The notes under the pieces were generated by a model that was not told the origin of the DNA, did no database searches, and saw only the letters and a list, made by a program, of their open reading frames with translations. This document shows, in pieces, positions 15,410-29,099 of a stretch of 46,655 nucleotides of DNA. This DNA comes from Bradyrhizobium lablabi (lineage in GTDB: Bacteria; Pseudomonadota; Alphaproteobacteria; Rhizobiales; Xanthobacteraceae). The DNA is taken from assembly GCF_001440475.1 (NCBI RefSeq), contig NZ_LLYB01000057.1, positions 162,574 to 209,228 on the forward strand, read 5' to 3'. Within the stretch, counting starts at the first letter, position 1. Each line of letters begins with the position of its first letter. A program made the position numbers and the translations under genes.

Positions 15410-15423
15410 TTTATCCGGGTAAA
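15410..15423. promoter_or_regulatory. Candidate operator upstream of the FAD reductase
   Basis: TTTATCCGGGTAAA is a 14-bp inverted repeat with one mismatched pair, 111 bp upstream of the reductase start. Its symmetry and its position in an AT-rich patch of otherwise GC-rich DNA suggest a binding site for a dimeric repressor. No regulator is identified. Confidence 0.35.
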
Positions 15424-15538
15424 AATACCGACTCGGGCCGCAGGGGAGCAGGGCGTTGTTGCCTGTTTCGGACTTCCCGAATTTGCGCGAAGCACTGAAT
15501 CCGCTGGCCCCATAGGCATTTCCAGTGTTCTCGTTTCG

Positions 15539-15566
15539 CTTGACTTAGCTATCCACCGCTTATAGA
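15539..15566 (+). promoter_or_regulatory. Candidate sigma-70 promoter of the str operon
   Basis: CTTGAC (15539-15544) and TATAGA (15561-15566) are separated by 16 bp, close to the alphaproteobacterial consensus CTTGAC-N17-CTATAT. It is the best match I could find before rpsL, about 420 bp upstream of its start. A nearer, weaker promoter cannot be excluded. Confidence 0.5.
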
Positions 15567-15987
15567 AGACGGCCACTTAACGACAGGCGGTGAGCAACGC
15601 CAGCGTCGGAACGGAACACCCTTTCAAATCCTTCTGGAAGTTTCCTAAAGGGCCTGGACGGGCACCAACCTCGACGAATGCCGCTCAAACGCTGTCGATA
15701 TATTGCTAGGCAATGCCAGGACGATTTTAGTTCTCTTGAGCACGTCCTCTTGAGAGTGAACTCGGATGCATGACCTCGGAAGCAGGCCGGACAGCGACCG
15801 CTGATCGGCCTTCAATCGCGGTCCTCTGTGGCGTCGAAGCGCTTTCCGCTCAGCGATGAGTGGTTGGCGCGATTTCGTTTTGCGCGGATATTTCTTCTGC
15901 GCAGGGCGGGCCGAACGGAACGGCTAGTTCCGAGAAGAATTTGCGAAGCCATTCAAGGTTTCGCGCGAACTAAAGGGTGAAGGCTAC

Positions 15988-16359
15988 ATGCCGACGATCA
16001 ACCAGCTGATCGCAAATCCGCGTACGGTACAGAAGTCGCGCAAGAAGGTGCCGGCGCTGCAGCAGTCGCCGCAGAAGCGCGGCGTTTGCACGCGCGTCTA
16101 CACCACGACCCCGAAGAAGCCGAACTCGGCGCTTCGTAAAGTCGCCAAGGTGCGCCTGACCAACGGCTTCGAGGTGATCGGCTACATCCCGGGTGAAGGC
16201 CATAACCTTCAGGAGCACTCGGTGGTCATGATCCGCGGCGGTCGCGTCAAGGACTTGCCCGGCGTTCGCTATCACATCCTCCGCGGCGTCCTCGATACCC
16301 AGGGCGTCAAGAACCGTAAGCAGCGTCGTTCGAAGTACGGCGCGAAGCGTCCGAAGTAA
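15988..16359 (+). CDS. rpsL: 30S ribosomal protein S12
   Basis: A 123-aa S12, a component of the decoding centre and the first gene of the str operon. [12 protein letters not shown] puts Lys43, and GRVKDLPG puts Lys88, at the two classic streptomycin-resistance positions, both wild type. Asp89 is the residue that is methylthiolated in many bacteria. Full family length. AAGGGTGA-type ribosome-binding sequence precedes the ATG. rpsG follows after 15 bp. Confidence 0.99.
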   Translation: MPTINQLIANPRTVQKSRKKVPALQQSPQKRGVCTRVYTTTPKKPNSALRKVAKVRLTNGFEVIGYIPGEGHNLQEHSVVMIRGGRVKDLPGVRYHILRGVLDTQGVKNRKQRRSKYGAKRPK

Positions 16360-16845
<486 letters not shown>

Positions 16846-16874
16846 CGGCGAAGAACGGATTTAAGGAACAGTCT

Positions 16875-18947
<2,073 letters not shown>

Positions 18948-18986
18948 TTGTCGTTGACGGCAGTTAACGACTGAACGGAGAGTCAA

Positions 18987-20177
<1,191 letters not shown>

Positions 20178-20191
20178 AGAGAACAGGAAAG

Positions 20192-20223
20192 GCGAATAGC
20201 GAATGGTTTCATTCGCTATTCGC
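20192..20223 (+). other. Long perfect hairpin between tuf and rpsJ
   Basis: Thirteen perfect pairs (GCGAATAGCGAAT / ATTCGCTATTCGC) with a six-base loop, 14 bp after the tuf stop. It is AT-richer than its surroundings and no T-run follows, so it looks more like an mRNA-stability or processing element, or a member of a dispersed palindromic repeat family, than a terminator. The internal repeat of GCGAAT supports the repeat-family view. Confidence 0.75.
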
Positions 20224-20264
20224 TGCTCACTACTCGTATTAAGCGACAAAGAAAGACAACGGCA

Positions 20265-20573
20265 ATGAACGGCCAAAATATTCGCATCCGTCTCAAGGCG
20301 TTCGACCATCGAATCCTCGATACGTCGACCCGGGAGATCGTGAACACGGCGAAACGTACCGGTGCCCAGGTTCGCGGACCCATTCCGCTGCCCACCCGCA
20401 TCGAGAAGTTCACCGTCAACCGTTCGCCGCACGTCGACAAGAAGAGCCGCGAGCAATTCGAGATGCGCACCCACAAGCGCCTTCTCGACATTGTCGACCC
20501 GACCCCGCAGACCGTCGATGCTTTGATGAAGCTCGACCTGGCCGCCGGTGTCGACGTCGAGATCAAGCTCTAA
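20265..20573 (+). CDS. rpsJ: 30S ribosomal protein S10
   Basis: A 102-aa S10 of the small-subunit head that also acts as NusE in antitermination. Conserved segments include [14 protein letters not shown] at the N-terminus and GPIPLPTR in the loop. It opens the S10 group and starts 87 bp after tuf, past the hairpin. I saw no clear promoter between them, so read-through from the str operon is likely. Confidence 0.99.
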
Positions 20574-20625
20574 GATTTTCAGGATCGTCCGACGTTAGCG
20601 GACAGAAAGAACAGGAAGCACGCCG

Positions 20626-21342
20626 ATGCGCTCCGGAGTGATCGCACAAAAGGTCGGGATGACGCGGGTCTTTACGGAGACCGGCGAACATATCCCCGTG
20701 ACCGTGCTCAAGCTGGGCAACTGCCAGGTGCTTGGCCATCGCACCACCGAAAAGAACGGCTATGTCGCGCTGCAGCTCGGCGCCGGTACCCGCAAGACCG
20801 TCTATCTGCCGAAGGCAGAGCGCGGCCAGTTCGCGGTCGCCAAGGTCGAGCCAAAGCGGAAGGTCACCGAGTTTCGCGTGTCGGAAGACGCGCTGATCCC
20901 GGTTGGCGCCGAGATCCAGGCGGACCACTTCGTGGTCGGCCAGTTCGTCGACGTTACCGGCACCTCGGTCGGTAAGGGATTTGCCGGCGGCATGAAGCGC
21001 TGGAATTTCGGCGGTCTGCGCGCCACCCACGGCGTGTCGATCTCGCACCGTTCGATCGGTTCGACCGGCGGACGTCAGGATCCCGGCAAGACCTTCAAGA
21101 ACAAGAAGATGCCCGGTCACATGGGTGTCGATCGCATCACCACGCTCAACCTGCGTGTGGTGCAGACCGACGTCGAGCGCGGCCTGATCCTCGTCGAGGG
21201 CGCCGTTCCCGGCTCCAAGGGCGGCTGGATCTCGGTGCGCGACGCCGTGAAGAAGCCGTTGCCAAAGGAAGCTCCGAAGCCCGGCAAGTTCAAGGTCGCC
21301 GGCGGCGAGCAGGCTGCTCCGGCCGAGCAGGAGGGCGCGTGA
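20626..21342 (+). CDS. rplC: 50S ribosomal protein L3
   Basis: A 238-aa L3 that reaches the peptidyl-transferase centre. [18 protein letters not shown] starts the protein, and [20 protein letters not shown] (near 145-165) is the conserved central region. The C-terminus is about 20 residues longer than the E. coli protein and ends in an Ala/Glu-rich stretch, which is common in Rhizobiales. rplD begins one base after its stop codon. Confidence 0.99.
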   Translation: MRSGVIAQKVGMTRVFTETGEHIPVTVLKLGNCQVLGHRTTEKNGYVALQLGAGTRKTVYLPKAERGQFAVAKVEPKRKVTEFRVSEDALIPVGAEIQADHFVVGQFVDVTGTSVGKGFAGGMKRWNFGGLRATHGVSISHRSIGSTGGRQDPGKTFKNKKMPGHMGVDRITTLNLRVVQTDVERGLILVEGAVPGSKGGWISVRDAVKKPLPKEAPKPGKFKVAGGEQAAPAEQEGA

Positions 21343-21343
21343 G

Positions 21344-21964
21344 ATGGAACTGAAAGTCACGACCCTCGAAGGTAAGGAAGCCGGATCGGTCCAGCTCTCG
21401 GACGCGATCTTCGGTCTGGAGCCGCGCGTCGACATCATCCAGCGTTGCGTGCAATGGCAGCTCAACAAGCGCCAGGCTGGAACGCACAAGTCGCAAGGCC
21501 GCGCCGACGTCTGGCGCACCGGCAAGAAGATGTACAAGCAGAAGGGCACCGGCGGCGCCCGTCACGGCTCGGCCCGCGTGCCGCAGTTCCGCGGCGGTGG
21601 CCGTGCGTTCGGTCCGGTGGTTCGCTCGCACGCGACCGACCTGCCGAAGAAGGTGCGGGCGCTTGCGCTCAAGCACGCTCTGTCGGCGAAGGCCAAGGAC
21701 GGCGGGCTGATCGTGATCGACAATGCACAGGTCAAGGATGCCAAGACCAAGGCGCTGGTCGGTCATTTCTCCGGCCTCGGGCTCACCAACGCGCTGATCA
21801 TCGACGGCGCCGAGCTCAACACCGGTTTCGCGACCGCTGCGCGCAACATTCCGAATATCGACGTGCTGCCGATCCAGGGCATCAACGTCTACGACATTCT
21901 GCGCCGTCAGAAGCTCGTGCTGACGAAGGCGGCAGTGGATGCGCTGGAGGCGCGCTTCAAATGA
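21344..21964 (+). CDS. rplD: 50S ribosomal protein L4
   Basis: A 206-aa L4, an early assembly protein whose loop lines the exit tunnel. The loop [19 protein letters not shown] (near 66-84) is conserved. In E. coli L4 represses its own operon; no dedicated leader was identified here. Its TGA overlaps the rplW ATG by four bases (ATGA), indicating translational coupling. Confidence 0.99.
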   Translation: MELKVTTLEGKEAGSVQLSDAIFGLEPRVDIIQRCVQWQLNKRQAGTHKSQGRADVWRTGKKMYKQKGTGGARHGSARVPQFRGGGRAFGPVVRSHATDLPKKVRALALKHALSAKAKDGGLIVIDNAQVKDAKTKALVGHFSGLGLTNALIIDGAELNTGFATAARNIPNIDVLPIQGINVYDILRRQKLVLTKAAVDALEARFK

Positions 21965-22260
21965 AGAATATCGATCCGCGCCATTACGACGTGATCGTAG
22001 CCCCCGTCGTCACCGAAAAGGCGACGGTTGCGTCGGAGCACAACAAGGTCGTGTTCAAGGTCGCCAACAAGGCGACCAAGCCGCAAATCAAGGAAGCCGT
22101 CGAAAAGCTGTTCGACGTCAAGGTGAAGAGCGTGAACACGCTGGTCCGCAAGGGCAAGACCAAGGTGTTCCGTGGCAATTTCGGCTCGCAGTCGGACGTG
22201 AAGCGGGCGGTCGTGACCCTCGAAGAGGGCCACCGCATCGACGTCACCACCGGACTATAA
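21961..22260 (+). CDS. rplW: 50S ribosomal protein L23
   Basis: A 99-aa L23, the docking site at the exit tunnel for trigger factor and signal recognition particle. [12 protein letters not shown] and [18 protein letters not shown] are family signatures. The start is the ATG at 21961 that overlaps the rplD stop; a longer open frame upstream is only the shadow of rplD. rplB follows after 12 bp. Confidence 0.99.
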   Translation: MKNIDPRHYDVIVAPVVTEKATVASEHNKVVFKVANKATKPQIKEAVEKLFDVKVKSVNTLVRKGKTKVFRGNFGSQSDVKRAVVTLEEGHRIDVTTGL

Positions 22261-22272
22261 GGCGACACAGCG

Positions 22273-23106
22273 ATGGCATTGAAAACATATAATCCGACGA
22301 CGCCGGGCCAGCGCCAGCTGGTGATGGTCGACCGTTCGGCGCTCTACAAGGGCAAGCCGGTTAAGGCGCTGACCGAGGGCAAGCTCGGCAATGGCGGCCG
22401 CAACAACACCGGCCGCATCACCGTGCGCTTCCGCGGCGGCGGCCACAAGAAGGCCTACCGCATCGTCGACTTCAAGCGGAACAAGGTTGACGTTCCGGCT
22501 GTCGTCGAGCGGCTGGAATACGATCCGAACCGCACAGCGTTCATCGCGCTGATCAAGTATCAGGACGGCGAGCAGGCCTACATCCTGGCGCCGCAGCGCC
22601 TGGCCGTGGGCGACACGGTCGTCGCCGGCAGCCATGTCGACGTGAAGCCGGGCAATGTCATGCCGCTCGGCAACATGCCGGTCGGCACGATCATCCACAA
22701 CATCGAGATGAAGATCGGGAAGGGCGGCCAGATCGCGCGTTCGGCCGGCACCTACGCCCAGATCGTCGGCCGCGACCAGGACTACGTCATTCTGCGCCTG
22801 AACTCGGGCGAACAGCGCCTGGTGCACGGCCGTTGCCGCGGCACCATCGGTGCGGTGTCGAACCCGGACCACATGAACATCTCGATCGGCAAGGCCGGCC
22901 GCACCCGCTGGCTGGGCTGGCGTCCGCATAACCGCGGCGTCGTCATGAACCCGATCGACCACCCGCATGGCGGCGGCGAAGGCCGCACCTCGGGCGGCCG
23001 CCACCCGGTCACCCCGTGGGGCAAGCCGACCAAGGGCAAGAAGACGCGGTCGAACAAGTCGACCAACCGATTCATCCTCCTAAGCCGCCACAAGCGGAAG
23101 AAGTAA
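22273..23106 (+). CDS. rplB: 50S ribosomal protein L2
   Basis: A 277-aa L2, needed for subunit association and peptidyl-transferase activity. The C-terminal [17 protein letters not shown] contains the functionally important histidine, and [15 protein letters not shown] lies in the N-terminal third. Normal length for alphaproteobacteria. rpsS follows after 12 bp. Confidence 0.99.
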   Translation: MALKTYNPTTPGQRQLVMVDRSALYKGKPVKALTEGKLGNGGRNNTGRITVRFRGGGHKKAYRIVDFKRNKVDVPAVVERLEYDPNRTAFIALIKYQDGEQAYILAPQRLAVGDTVVAGSHVDVKPGNVMPLGNMPVGTIIHNIEMKIGKGGQIARSAGTYAQIVGRDQDYVILRLNSGEQRLVHGRCRGTIGAVSNPDHMNISIGKAGRTRWLGWRPHNRGVVMNPIDHPHGGGEGRTSGGRHPVTPWGKPTKGKKTRSNKSTNRFILLSRHKRKK

Positions 23107-23118
23107 GGAACGCCGGAC

Positions 23119-23397
23119 ATGGTTCGTTCAGTCTGGAAAGGCCCGTTCGTCGAGGCGTCGCTGCTCAAGAAGGCAGATGCGGCGCGTGCGTCCGGCCGTC
23201 ACGACGTCATCAAGATCTGGAGCCGCCGCTCGACCATCCTGCCGCAGTTCGTCGGCCTGACGTTCGGCGTCTACAACGGCCAGAAGCATGTGCCGGTCTC
23301 GGTCAACGAGGAAATGGTTGGTCACAAGTTCGGCGAGTTCTCGCCGACCCGTACCTTCCATGGCCACTCGGGCGACAAGAAAGCCAAGAAGGCTTGA
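23119..23397 (+). CDS. rpsS: 30S ribosomal protein S19
   Basis: A 92-aa S19 of the small-subunit head. [12 protein letters not shown] opens the protein, and [20 protein letters not shown] is the conserved C-terminal region. Start with a GGAA-type ribosome-binding site. It lies between rplB (12 bp) and rplV (10 bp). Confidence 0.99.
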   Translation: MVRSVWKGPFVEASLLKKADAARASGRHDVIKIWSRRSTILPQFVGLTFGVYNGQKHVPVSVNEEMVGHKFGEFSPTRTFHGHSGDKKAKKA

Positions 23398-23407
23398 GGA
23401 ATAGACG

Positions 23408-23794
23408 ATGAGCAAACCAAAGCGCGAACGTAGCCTCGCGGACAACGAGGCCAAGGCGGTTGCCCGGATGCTGCGCGTCAGCCCGCAGAAGCTCAACCTG
23501 GTCGCTCAGCTGATCCGCGGCCGGAAGGCTTCGGCTGCGCTCGCCGACCTGCAGTTCTCGCGCAAGCGGATCGCGGTCGACGTCAAGAAGTGCCTGGAGT
23601 CGGCGATCGCCAACGCCGAGAACAACCATGACCTCGAAGTCGACGATCTCGTCGTCGCCGAGGCGCATGTCGGCAACGGCATCGTCATGAAGCGTTTTGC
23701 GCCGCGCGGCCGTGGCCGCTCGGGCCGAATCTATAAACCGTTCTCGCACCTGACCATCGTGGTTCGTCAGGTCGAGGCCGAGGCAAGCGCTTAA
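23408..23794 (+). CDS. rplV: 50S ribosomal protein L22
   Basis: A 128-aa L22, whose beta-hairpin lines the exit tunnel near the macrolide site. [16 protein letters not shown] and the hairpin region [12 protein letters not shown] are recognisable. Length is normal. rpsC begins 19 bp later. Confidence 0.99.
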   Translation: MSKPKRERSLADNEAKAVARMLRVSPQKLNLVAQLIRGRKASAALADLQFSRKRIAVDVKKCLESAIANAENNHDLEVDDLVVAEAHVGNGIVMKRFAPRGRGRSGRIYKPFSHLTIVVRQVEAEASA

Positions 23795-23813
23795 AGCGGC
23801 GCGGGAGAATACG

Positions 23814-24518
23814 ATGGGTCAAAAGATCAATCCAATCGGGCTGCGTCTCGGCATTAACCGCACCTGGGATTCGCGCTGGTTCGCCGGCAAGAGCGAATAC
23901 GGCAAGCTGCTGCATGAAGACGTCAGGATCCGCGAGATCCTGCACAAGGAGCTCAAGCAGGCCGCCGTGGCCCGCATCGTGATCGAGCGTCCGCACAAGA
24001 AGTGCCGCGTGACGATCCACTCGGCGCGTCCCGGCGTCGTGATCGGCAAGAAGGGCGCCGACATCGACAAGCTGCGCAAGCGGGTTGCCGACATCACGGC
24101 TTCCGACGTCGTCATCAACATCGTCGAAATCCGCAAGCCGGAGCTCGACGCCACGCTGGTCGCCGAATCGATCGCCCAGCAGCTCGAGCGCCGCGTCGCG
24201 TTCCGCCGCGCCATGAAGCGGGCGGTGCAGTCGGCGATGCGTCTCGGTGCCGAGGGCATTCGTATCAACTGCTCGGGCCGTCTCGGCGGCGCCGAAATCG
24301 CGCGCATGGAGTGGTACCGCGAAGGCCGCGTGCCGTTGCACACGCTGCGCGCCGACGTCGACTACGGCGTGGCGACCGCGTTCACCACGTTCGGCACCTG
24401 CGGCGTCAAGGTCTGGATCTTCAAGGGCGAGATCCTCGAGCACGATCCGATGGCCCAGGACAAGAAGATGGCCGAAGGCGAGACTGCACGCCCGCGCCGC
24501 GACGCCGCCGCAGCGTGA
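23814..24518 (+). CDS. rpsC: 30S ribosomal protein S3
   Basis: A 234-aa S3, at the mRNA entry channel. It begins [18 protein letters not shown], has the KH-domain [16 protein letters not shown] and the C-terminal domain [20 protein letters not shown]. The tail ends in an Ala/Arg-rich segment typical of the order. rplP follows after 31 bp. Confidence 0.99.
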   Translation: MGQKINPIGLRLGINRTWDSRWFAGKSEYGKLLHEDVRIREILHKELKQAAVARIVIERPHKKCRVTIHSARPGVVIGKKGADIDKLRKRVADITASDVVINIVEIRKPELDATLVAESIAQQLERRVAFRRAMKRAVQSAMRLGAEGIRINCSGRLGGAEIARMEWYREGRVPLHTLRADVDYGVATAFTTFGTCGVKVWIFKGEILEHDPMAQDKKMAEGETARPRRDAAAA

Positions 24519-24549
24519 GACATTAGAGAAGGTTTGAGGGCTTAAAGCC

Positions 24550-24963
24550 ATGATGCAACCAAAGAAAACGAAGTTCCGGAAGGCGCATAAGGGCCGTATC
24601 CACGGCGTTGCGACTTCGGGTGCGACGTTGTCGTTCGGCCAGTTCGGCTTGAAGGCGATGGCGCCCGAGCGCATCACCGCCCGCCAGATCGAAGCCGCGC
24701 GCCGCGCGCTGACCCGTCACATGAAGCGCGCTGGCCGCGTCTGGATCCGCGTATTTCCGGATCTGCCGGTGTCGAAAAAGCCCGCCGAAGTCCGCATGGG
24801 CTCGGGCAAGGGTACGCCGGAATTGTGGGTGGCGCGGGTCAAGCCGGGCCGGGTGATTTTCGAGATCGACGGCGTCACCGTGCAGACCGCGAAGGAAGCG
24901 CTCTCGCTCGCCGCCGCCAAGCTGCCGATCAAGACGCGCTTCGTCGCGCGCATTGCGGAGTAA
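24550..24963 (+). CDS. rplP: 50S ribosomal protein L16
   Basis: A 137-aa L16, which binds 23S rRNA beside the A-site t[19 protein letters not shown] at the start and [18 protein letters not shown] with [15 protein letters not shown] in the middle are conserved. Two adjacent ATG codons (24550 and 24553) are possible starts. rpmC begins five bases after the stop. Confidence 0.99.
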   Translation: MMQPKKTKFRKAHKGRIHGVATSGATLSFGQFGLKAMAPERITARQIEAARRALTRHMKRAGRVWIRVFPDLPVSKKPAEVRMGSGKGTPELWVARVKPGRVIFEIDGVTVQTAKEALSLAAAKLPIKTRFVARIAE

Positions 24964-24968
24964 CACTC

Positions 24969-25175
24969 ATGGCCCCGATGAAAGTTGAAGACATCCGCGC
25001 GATGAGCGACGACCAGAGGGAGGACGCCGTCCTCAATCTGAAGAAGGAGCGTTTCAACCTGCGTTTCCAGCGCGCCACCGGGCAGCTGGAGAACACCTCG
25101 CGGCTGCGTGAAGCCCGCCGCGATATCGCCCGCATCAAGACCATCGCCGCGCAAGCCCGCGCGAAGAAGAAGTAA
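24969..25175 (+). CDS. rpmC: 50S ribosomal protein L29
   Basis: A 68-aa L29, two helices next to L23 at the tunnel exit. [13 protein letters not shown] and [19 protein letters not shown] are typical. The ATG at 24969 gives the usual length with a MAP extension; the Met at codon 4 is the alternative start. rpsQ follows after 10 bp. Confidence 0.98.
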   Translation: MAPMKVEDIRAMSDDQREDAVLNLKKERFNLRFQRATGQLENTSRLREARRDIARIKTIAAQARAKKK

Positions 25176-25185
25176 GAGGCCGCCT

Positions 25186-25434
25186 ATGCCGAAACGTACC
25201 CTTCAGGGCGTGGTCGTGAGCGACAAGCAAGCCAAGACGGTGGTGGTGCGCGTCGATCGCCGCTTCACCCATCCGATCTACAAGAAGACGATCCGCCGCT
25301 CCAAGAACTACCACGCGCACGACGAGAACAACGAGTTCAAGCCGGGCGACATGGTTTGGATCGAGGAGAGCAAGCCGATCTCGAAGTTGAAGCGCTGGAC
25401 CGTGGTCCGGGGCGAACAGAAGAAAACGGCCTGA
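25186..25434 (+). CDS. rpsQ: 30S ribosomal protein S17
   Basis: An 82-aa S17, an early-binding OB-fold protein of the 30S body. [20 protein letters not shown] and the [18 protein letters not shown] segment identify it. The start is the ATG at 25186; open frame further upstream belongs to rpmC. A short hairpin lies in the 75-bp gap before rplN. Confidence 0.98.
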   Translation: MPKRTLQGVVVSDKQAKTVVVRVDRRFTHPIYKKTIRRSKNYHAHDENNEFKPGDMVWIEESKPISKLKRWTVVRGEQKKTA

Positions 25435-25438
25435 TAAT

Positions 25439-25453
25439 CTCGGCTTAGCCGAG
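25439..25453 (+). other. Short hairpin between rpsQ and rplN
   Basis: CTCGGC / GCCGAG with a TTA loop, just after the rpsQ stop, at the customary border between the S10 and spc groups. No T-run directly follows. Weak and possibly incidental. Confidence 0.4.
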
Positions 25454-25509
25454 GGAATTCAGGGAAATTTTTAGCGCGCAAAAGCGCAGAAAGAGGACGA
25501 GGTGCATCA

Positions 25510-25878
25510 ATGATTCAGATGCAGACCAACCTCGACGTGGCCGACAATTCAGGCGCACGCCGTGTCATGTGCATCAAGGTGCTGGGGGGCTCCAAGCGCC
25601 GCTATGCCACCGTGGGCGACGTTATCGTCGTGTCGATCAAGGAAGCGATTCCGCGCGGCAAGGTGAAGAAGGGCGACGTGATGAAGGCCGTCGTGGTGCG
25701 GGTCCGCAAGGACATCCGCCGCGCCGACGGTTCGGTCATCCGTTTCGACCGCAACGCCGCCGTCCTGATCAACAACCAGTCGGAGCCCGTCGGCACCCGT
25801 ATCTTCGGGCCCGTGCCGCGCGAGTTGCGCGCCAAGAACCACATGAAGATCATCTCACTTGCGCCGGAGGTGCTGTGA
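25510..25878 (+). CDS. rplN: 50S ribosomal protein L14
   Basis: A 122-aa L14, which sits at the subunit interface. It begins [19 protein letters not shown] and has [15 protein letters not shown] near the C-terminus. Exact family length. Its TGA shares one base with the rplX ATG (TGATG), so the two are translationally coupled. Confidence 0.99.
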
Positions 25879-26192
25879 TGGCTGCCAAGATCCGCAAGGG
25901 TGATAAGGTCATCGTGCTGAACGGCCGCGACAAGGGCCGCACCGGCGAAGTATTCGAGGTCCGCCCCGCCGACAACACGGCGCTGGTGCGCGGCGTCAAC
26001 CTGGTGAAGCGTCACCAGAAGCAGACCCAGAACCAGGAAGGCGGCATCATCTCCAAGGAGTCGCCGATCCACCTGTCCAACGTCGCCTATGTCGGCAAGG
26101 ACGGAAAGCCGACCCGCATTGGGTTCAAGATTCAGGCCGATGGCAAGAAGGTACGGATTGCCAAGAGCTCGGGAGCAGAGATCGATGGCTGA
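25878..26192 (+). CDS. rplX: 50S ribosomal protein L24
   Basis: A 104-aa L24 with the KOW motif [20 protein letters not shown] at residues 4-23; it starts 50S assembly. The ATG at 25878 overlaps the rplN stop by one base. Its own 3' end overlaps the start of rplE by eight bases. Confidence 0.99.
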   Translation: MAAKIRKGDKVIVLNGRDKGRTGEVFEVRPADNTALVRGVNLVKRHQKQTQNQEGGIISKESPIHLSNVAYVGKDGKPTRIGFKIQADGKKVRIAKSSGAEIDG

Positions 26193-26742
26193 TACCGCTT
26201 ACACGCCGCGCCTGCGCGCGGAGTATGACAGGACCATTCGTGGCCAGCTGACTGAGAAGTTCGGCTACGCCAACGTCATGCAGGTGCCGCGGCTGGACAA
26301 GGTCGTGCTCAACATGGGCGTCGGCGATTCCGTCAACGACCGCAAGAAGGCCGAGACCGCGGCTGCCGAACTGACGCAGATCGCCGGCCAGAAGGCGATC
26401 GTGACCTATTCGCGGATCGCGATCGCGACCTTCAAGCTGCGCGAGAACCAGCCGATCGGCTGCAAGGTCACGCTGCGCAAGGCGCGGATGTACGAGTTCA
26501 TCGATCGCCTGGTGAACGTGGCATTGCCGCGCGTGCGCGACTTCCGTGGTCTGAACCCGAAGAGCTTCGACGGCCGTGGCAACTATTCGCTCGGCATCAA
26601 GGAGCACATCATTTTCCCCGAAATCGATTTCGACAAGGTTTCGGAAGCCCGCGGCATGGACATCACCGTCTGCACCACGGCGAAGACCGACGACGAGGCG
26701 AGGGCCTTGTTGACCGCTTTCAATTTCCCGTTCCGGCAGTGA
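26185..26742 (+). CDS. rplE: 50S ribosomal protein L5
   Basis: A 185-aa L5, which binds 5S rRNA and contacts the P-site t[37 protein letters not shown] and [14 protein letters not shown] are conserved. The start is the ATG at 26185 inside the last codons of rplX; an upstream extension would only translate rplX in another frame. rpsN follows after 44 bp. Confidence 0.99.
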   Translation: MADTAYTPRLRAEYDRTIRGQLTEKFGYANVMQVPRLDKVVLNMGVGDSVNDRKKAETAAAELTQIAGQKAIVTYSRIAIATFKLRENQPIGCKVTLRKARMYEFIDRLVNVALPRVRDFRGLNPKSFDGRGNYSLGIKEHIIFPEIDFDKVSEARGMDITVCTTAKTDDEARALLTAFNFPFRQ

Positions 26743-26786
26743 GACGCCCCTAAAGCCTCTCAAACGCGGAAACCCAGGAGCCAAGC

Positions 26787-27092
26787 ATGGCAAAGAAGAG
26801 TTCGATCGAGAAGAACAACCGGCGCAAGCGGATGGCCAAGAACGCCGCCCCGCAGCGTGCGAAGCTGAAGGCGATCATCGCCGACAAGACCAAGCCGATG
26901 GAAGAGCGCTTCGCGGCGACGCTGAAGCTCGCACAGATGCCGCGCAACTCGTCGACGACGCGGATCCGCAACCGCTGCGAGCTGACCGGTCGTCCGCGCT
27001 CGAACTACCGCAAGAACAAGCTCTCGCGCATCGCGCTGCGTGAACTCGGCTCCAAGGGCCTGGTTCCCGGGCTCGTGAAGTCGAGCTGGTAA
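26787..27092 (+). CDS. rpsN: 30S ribosomal protein S14 (long, zinc-free form)
   Basis: A 101-aa S14 of the head. It has a central insertion and lacks the CxxC pairs of the short zinc-binding form. [16 protein letters not shown] and [18 protein letters not shown] identify it. An AGGAG ribosome-binding site precedes the ATG. rpsH is 14 bp downstream. Confidence 0.99.
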   Translation: MAKKSSIEKNNRRKRMAKNAAPQRAKLKAIIADKTKPMEERFAATLKLAQMPRNSSTTRIRNRCELTGRPRSNYRKNKLSRIALRELGSKGLVPGLVKSSW

Positions 27093-27106
27093 GGAGGGTC
27101 GTCAAG

Positions 27107-27505
27107 ATGTCTACGCACGATCCGATCAGCGATCTCATCACCCGCATCCGCAACGCGCAGATGCGTTCGAAGTCCAAGGTTTCGACCCCGGGCTCGAAGA
27201 TGCGCGCCAGCGTGCTCGAAGTGCTGAAGGCCGAGGGCTACATCCGCGGCTACGCCAGCGTCGAACACGCATCGGGCCGCAGCGAGCTCGAGATCGAGCT
27301 GAAGTATTTCGACGGCGAGCCCGTCATTCGCGAGATCGAGCGGGTCTCCAAGCCCGGTCGCCGGGTTTACGCGTCGGTGAAGAACCTGCCGCGCGTGAAC
27401 AACGGTCTCGGCATTTCGGTGTTGTCGACGCCGAAGGGAATCATGGCTGACCACGAAGCGCGCGACGCGAATGTGGGCGGCGAAGTTCTCTTCACGGTGT
27501 TCTGA
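27107..27505 (+). CDS. rpsH: 30S ribosomal protein S8
   Basis: A 132-aa S8, central in 30S platform assembly and the usual translational repressor of the spc operon. [17 protein letters not shown] opens it, and [20 protein letters not shown] is the C-terminal signature. A GGAGGG ribosome-binding site precedes the ATG. Confidence 0.99.
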   Translation: MSTHDPISDLITRIRNAQMRSKSKVSTPGSKMRASVLEVLKAEGYIRGYASVEHASGRSELEIELKYFDGEPVIREIERVSKPGRRVYASVKNLPRVNNGLGISVLSTPKGIMADHEARDANVGGEVLFTVF

Positions 27506-27521
27506 GGAAGGATTTTTAGCC

Positions 27522-28055
27522 ATGTCACGTGTTGGCAAACGGCCTGTGGCGATCCCGTCCGGTGTGACGGCGACCGTCGAAGGACAGACCGTCAAGGTGA
27601 AGGGGCCGAAGGGCCAGCTTCAGTTCGTCGTGCATGACGACGTCGAGGTGAAGTTCGAGAGCGGTGCGGTCAAGGTCGCGCCGAAGTTCAAGACCAACCG
27701 CGCCCAGGCCATGTACGGCACCGCGCGCGCGCAGGTCGCGAACCTGGTCGAGGGCGTCACCAAGGGCTTCGAGAAGAAGCTCGAGATCACCGGCGTCGGC
27801 TACCGCGCCGCGATGCAGGGCAAGAACCTGCAGCTCGCGCTCGGCTACAGCCACGACGTGGTCTACGCGATCCCGGAAGGCATCACCATCGCGGTGCCGA
27901 AGCCGACCGAGATCACGATCACCGGCACCGATTCCCAGCGTGTCGGGCAGGTCGCCGCCGAGATTCGCGCCTACCGTCCGCCGGAGCCCTACAAGGGCAA
28001 GGGCGTGAAGTACGCCAACGAATTCATCTTCCGCAAGGAAGGCAAGAAGAAGTAA
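27522..28055 (+). CDS. rplF: 50S ribosomal protein L6
   Basis: A 177-aa L6 near the factor-binding site. [15 protein letters not shown] at the N-terminus and [16 protein letters not shown] at the C-terminus are family hallmarks. The ATG at 27522 follows GAGGAAGG. rplR begins 11 bp after it. Confidence 0.99.
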   Translation: MSRVGKRPVAIPSGVTATVEGQTVKVKGPKGQLQFVVHDDVEVKFESGAVKVAPKFKTNRAQAMYGTARAQVANLVEGVTKGFEKKLEITGVGYRAAMQGKNLQLALGYSHDVVYAIPEGITIAVPKPTEITITGTDSQRVGQVAAEIRAYRPPEPYKGKGVKYANEFIFRKEGKKK

Positions 28056-28066
28056 CGGAGCCGGTC

Positions 28067-28426
28067 ATGTCACTCAAGGTCACGAATGCCCGGCGCAAGC
28101 AGCGCGTGCGCAACGCGCTGCGCCGGTCGGCCAATGGACGCCTGCGTCTGTCGGTGTTCCGTTCGTCGAAGCACATCTACGCCCAGGTCATCGACGACCT
28201 GAAGGGCGAGACGCTCGCTTCCGCCTCGTCGCTGGAAAAGACCATGCGCGAGGCCGGCAACACGGGCGCCAACATCGATGCGGCCAAGGCCGTCGGCAAG
28301 CTGCTGGCGGAGCGCGCCGTGCAAAAGGGCGTCAAGGAAGTGATTTTCGATCGCGGTCAGTATCTCTATCACGGGCGCGTCAAGGCGCTCGCGGATGCGG
28401 CCCGCGAGAGCGGACTGAGCTTCTAA
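28067..28426 (+). CDS. rplR: 50S ribosomal protein L18
   Basis: A 119-aa L18, which with L5 and L25-type proteins packs 5S rRNA into the large subunit. [20 protein letters not shown] and the C-terminal [20 protein letters not shown] are conserved. rpsE follows after 62 bp. Confidence 0.99.
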   Translation: MSLKVTNARRKQRVRNALRRSANGRLRLSVFRSSKHIYAQVIDDLKGETLASASSLEKTMREAGNTGANIDAAKAVGKLLAERAVQKGVKEVIFDRGQYLYHGRVKALADAARESGLSF

Positions 28427-28488
28427 CGAAACCGTTTTGAACATTTACGAGGACAGGGGCTTATCTCCCCTAAAGATTGGAAAACACC

Positions 28489-29064
28489 ATGGCAGGTGAA
28501 CGCGAACGCGGCGGACGCGAACGGAGCAGGGATCGCGAGGAGCGCGACAGCGAGTTCGTCGACAAGCTCGTCCACATCAATCGCGTGGCGAAGGTCGTCA
28601 AGGGCGGCAAGCGCTTCGGCTTTGCGGCGCTGGTCGTGATCGGCGATCAGAAGGGCCGGGTCGGTTTCGGCCACGGCAAGGCGCGCGAAGTGCCCGAGGC
28701 GATCCGCAAGGCGACCGAGTCGGCCAAGCGCAACCTGACGCGCGTTGCTCTGCGCGAAGGCCGCACGCTGCATCACGACATCGCCGGCCGTCACGGCGCC
28801 GGCCGCGTCTACCTGCGTGCCGCTCCGGCCGGTACCGGCATCATCGCCGGCGGCCCGATGCGCGCGGTGTTCGAGACGCTCGGCATCCAGGACGTGGTGG
28901 CGAAGTCGATCGGCTCGTCGAATCCCTACAACATGGTTCGCGCGACCTTCGACGCGCTGAAGCATCAGGATTCGCCGCGTTCGGTGGCAGCCCGCCGCAA
29001 CATCAAGGTGTCCACGCTGCAGTCGCGCCGCGTCGGCGGCGACGCCGAAGCGGTGGCTGAATAA
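28489..29064 (+). CDS. rpsE: 30S ribosomal protein S5
   Basis: A 191-aa S5 that shapes the mRNA entrance and translational accuracy. [19 protein letters not shown] and [15 protein letters not shown] are conserved. Residues 1-20 form a charged Arg/Glu-rich extension common in Rhizobiales. The ATG at 28489 (MAGERERGG) is chosen over an in-frame TTG at 28477. Confidence 0.98.
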   Translation: MAGERERGGRERSRDREERDSEFVDKLVHINRVAKVVKGGKRFGFAALVVIGDQKGRVGFGHGKAREVPEAIRKATESAKRNLTRVALREGRTLHHDIAGRHGAGRVYLRAAPAGTGIIAGGPMRAVFETLGIQDVVAKSIGSSNPYNMVRATFDALKHQDSPRSVAARRNIKVSTLQSRRVGGDAEAVAE

Positions 29065-29099
29065 CCGGCGCGATTTCAGCGCTTTTTGGAGTTAAGACG

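Larger units (their letters stand above)
15300..15987. other. Gene-free regulatory region between the divergent FAD reductase and rpsL
   Basis: No convincing gene lies in these 688 bp; the longest open frames lack family resemblance and a ribosome-binding site. On the reductase side there is a GGGGTGC / GCACCCC hairpin at 15314-15336 and a dyad at 15410-15423. On the rpsL side there is a promoter-like pair at 15539-15566, which would give rpsL a leader of roughly 410 nt. Very short open frames in the leader (for example ATG at 15713, five codons) show no sign of being leader peptides. Confidence 0.6.

Noticed and set aside
15377..15565. A 62-codon open frame in the region upstream of rpsL
   Set aside because: No ribosome-binding site, no family resemblance, and it overlaps the probable promoter.
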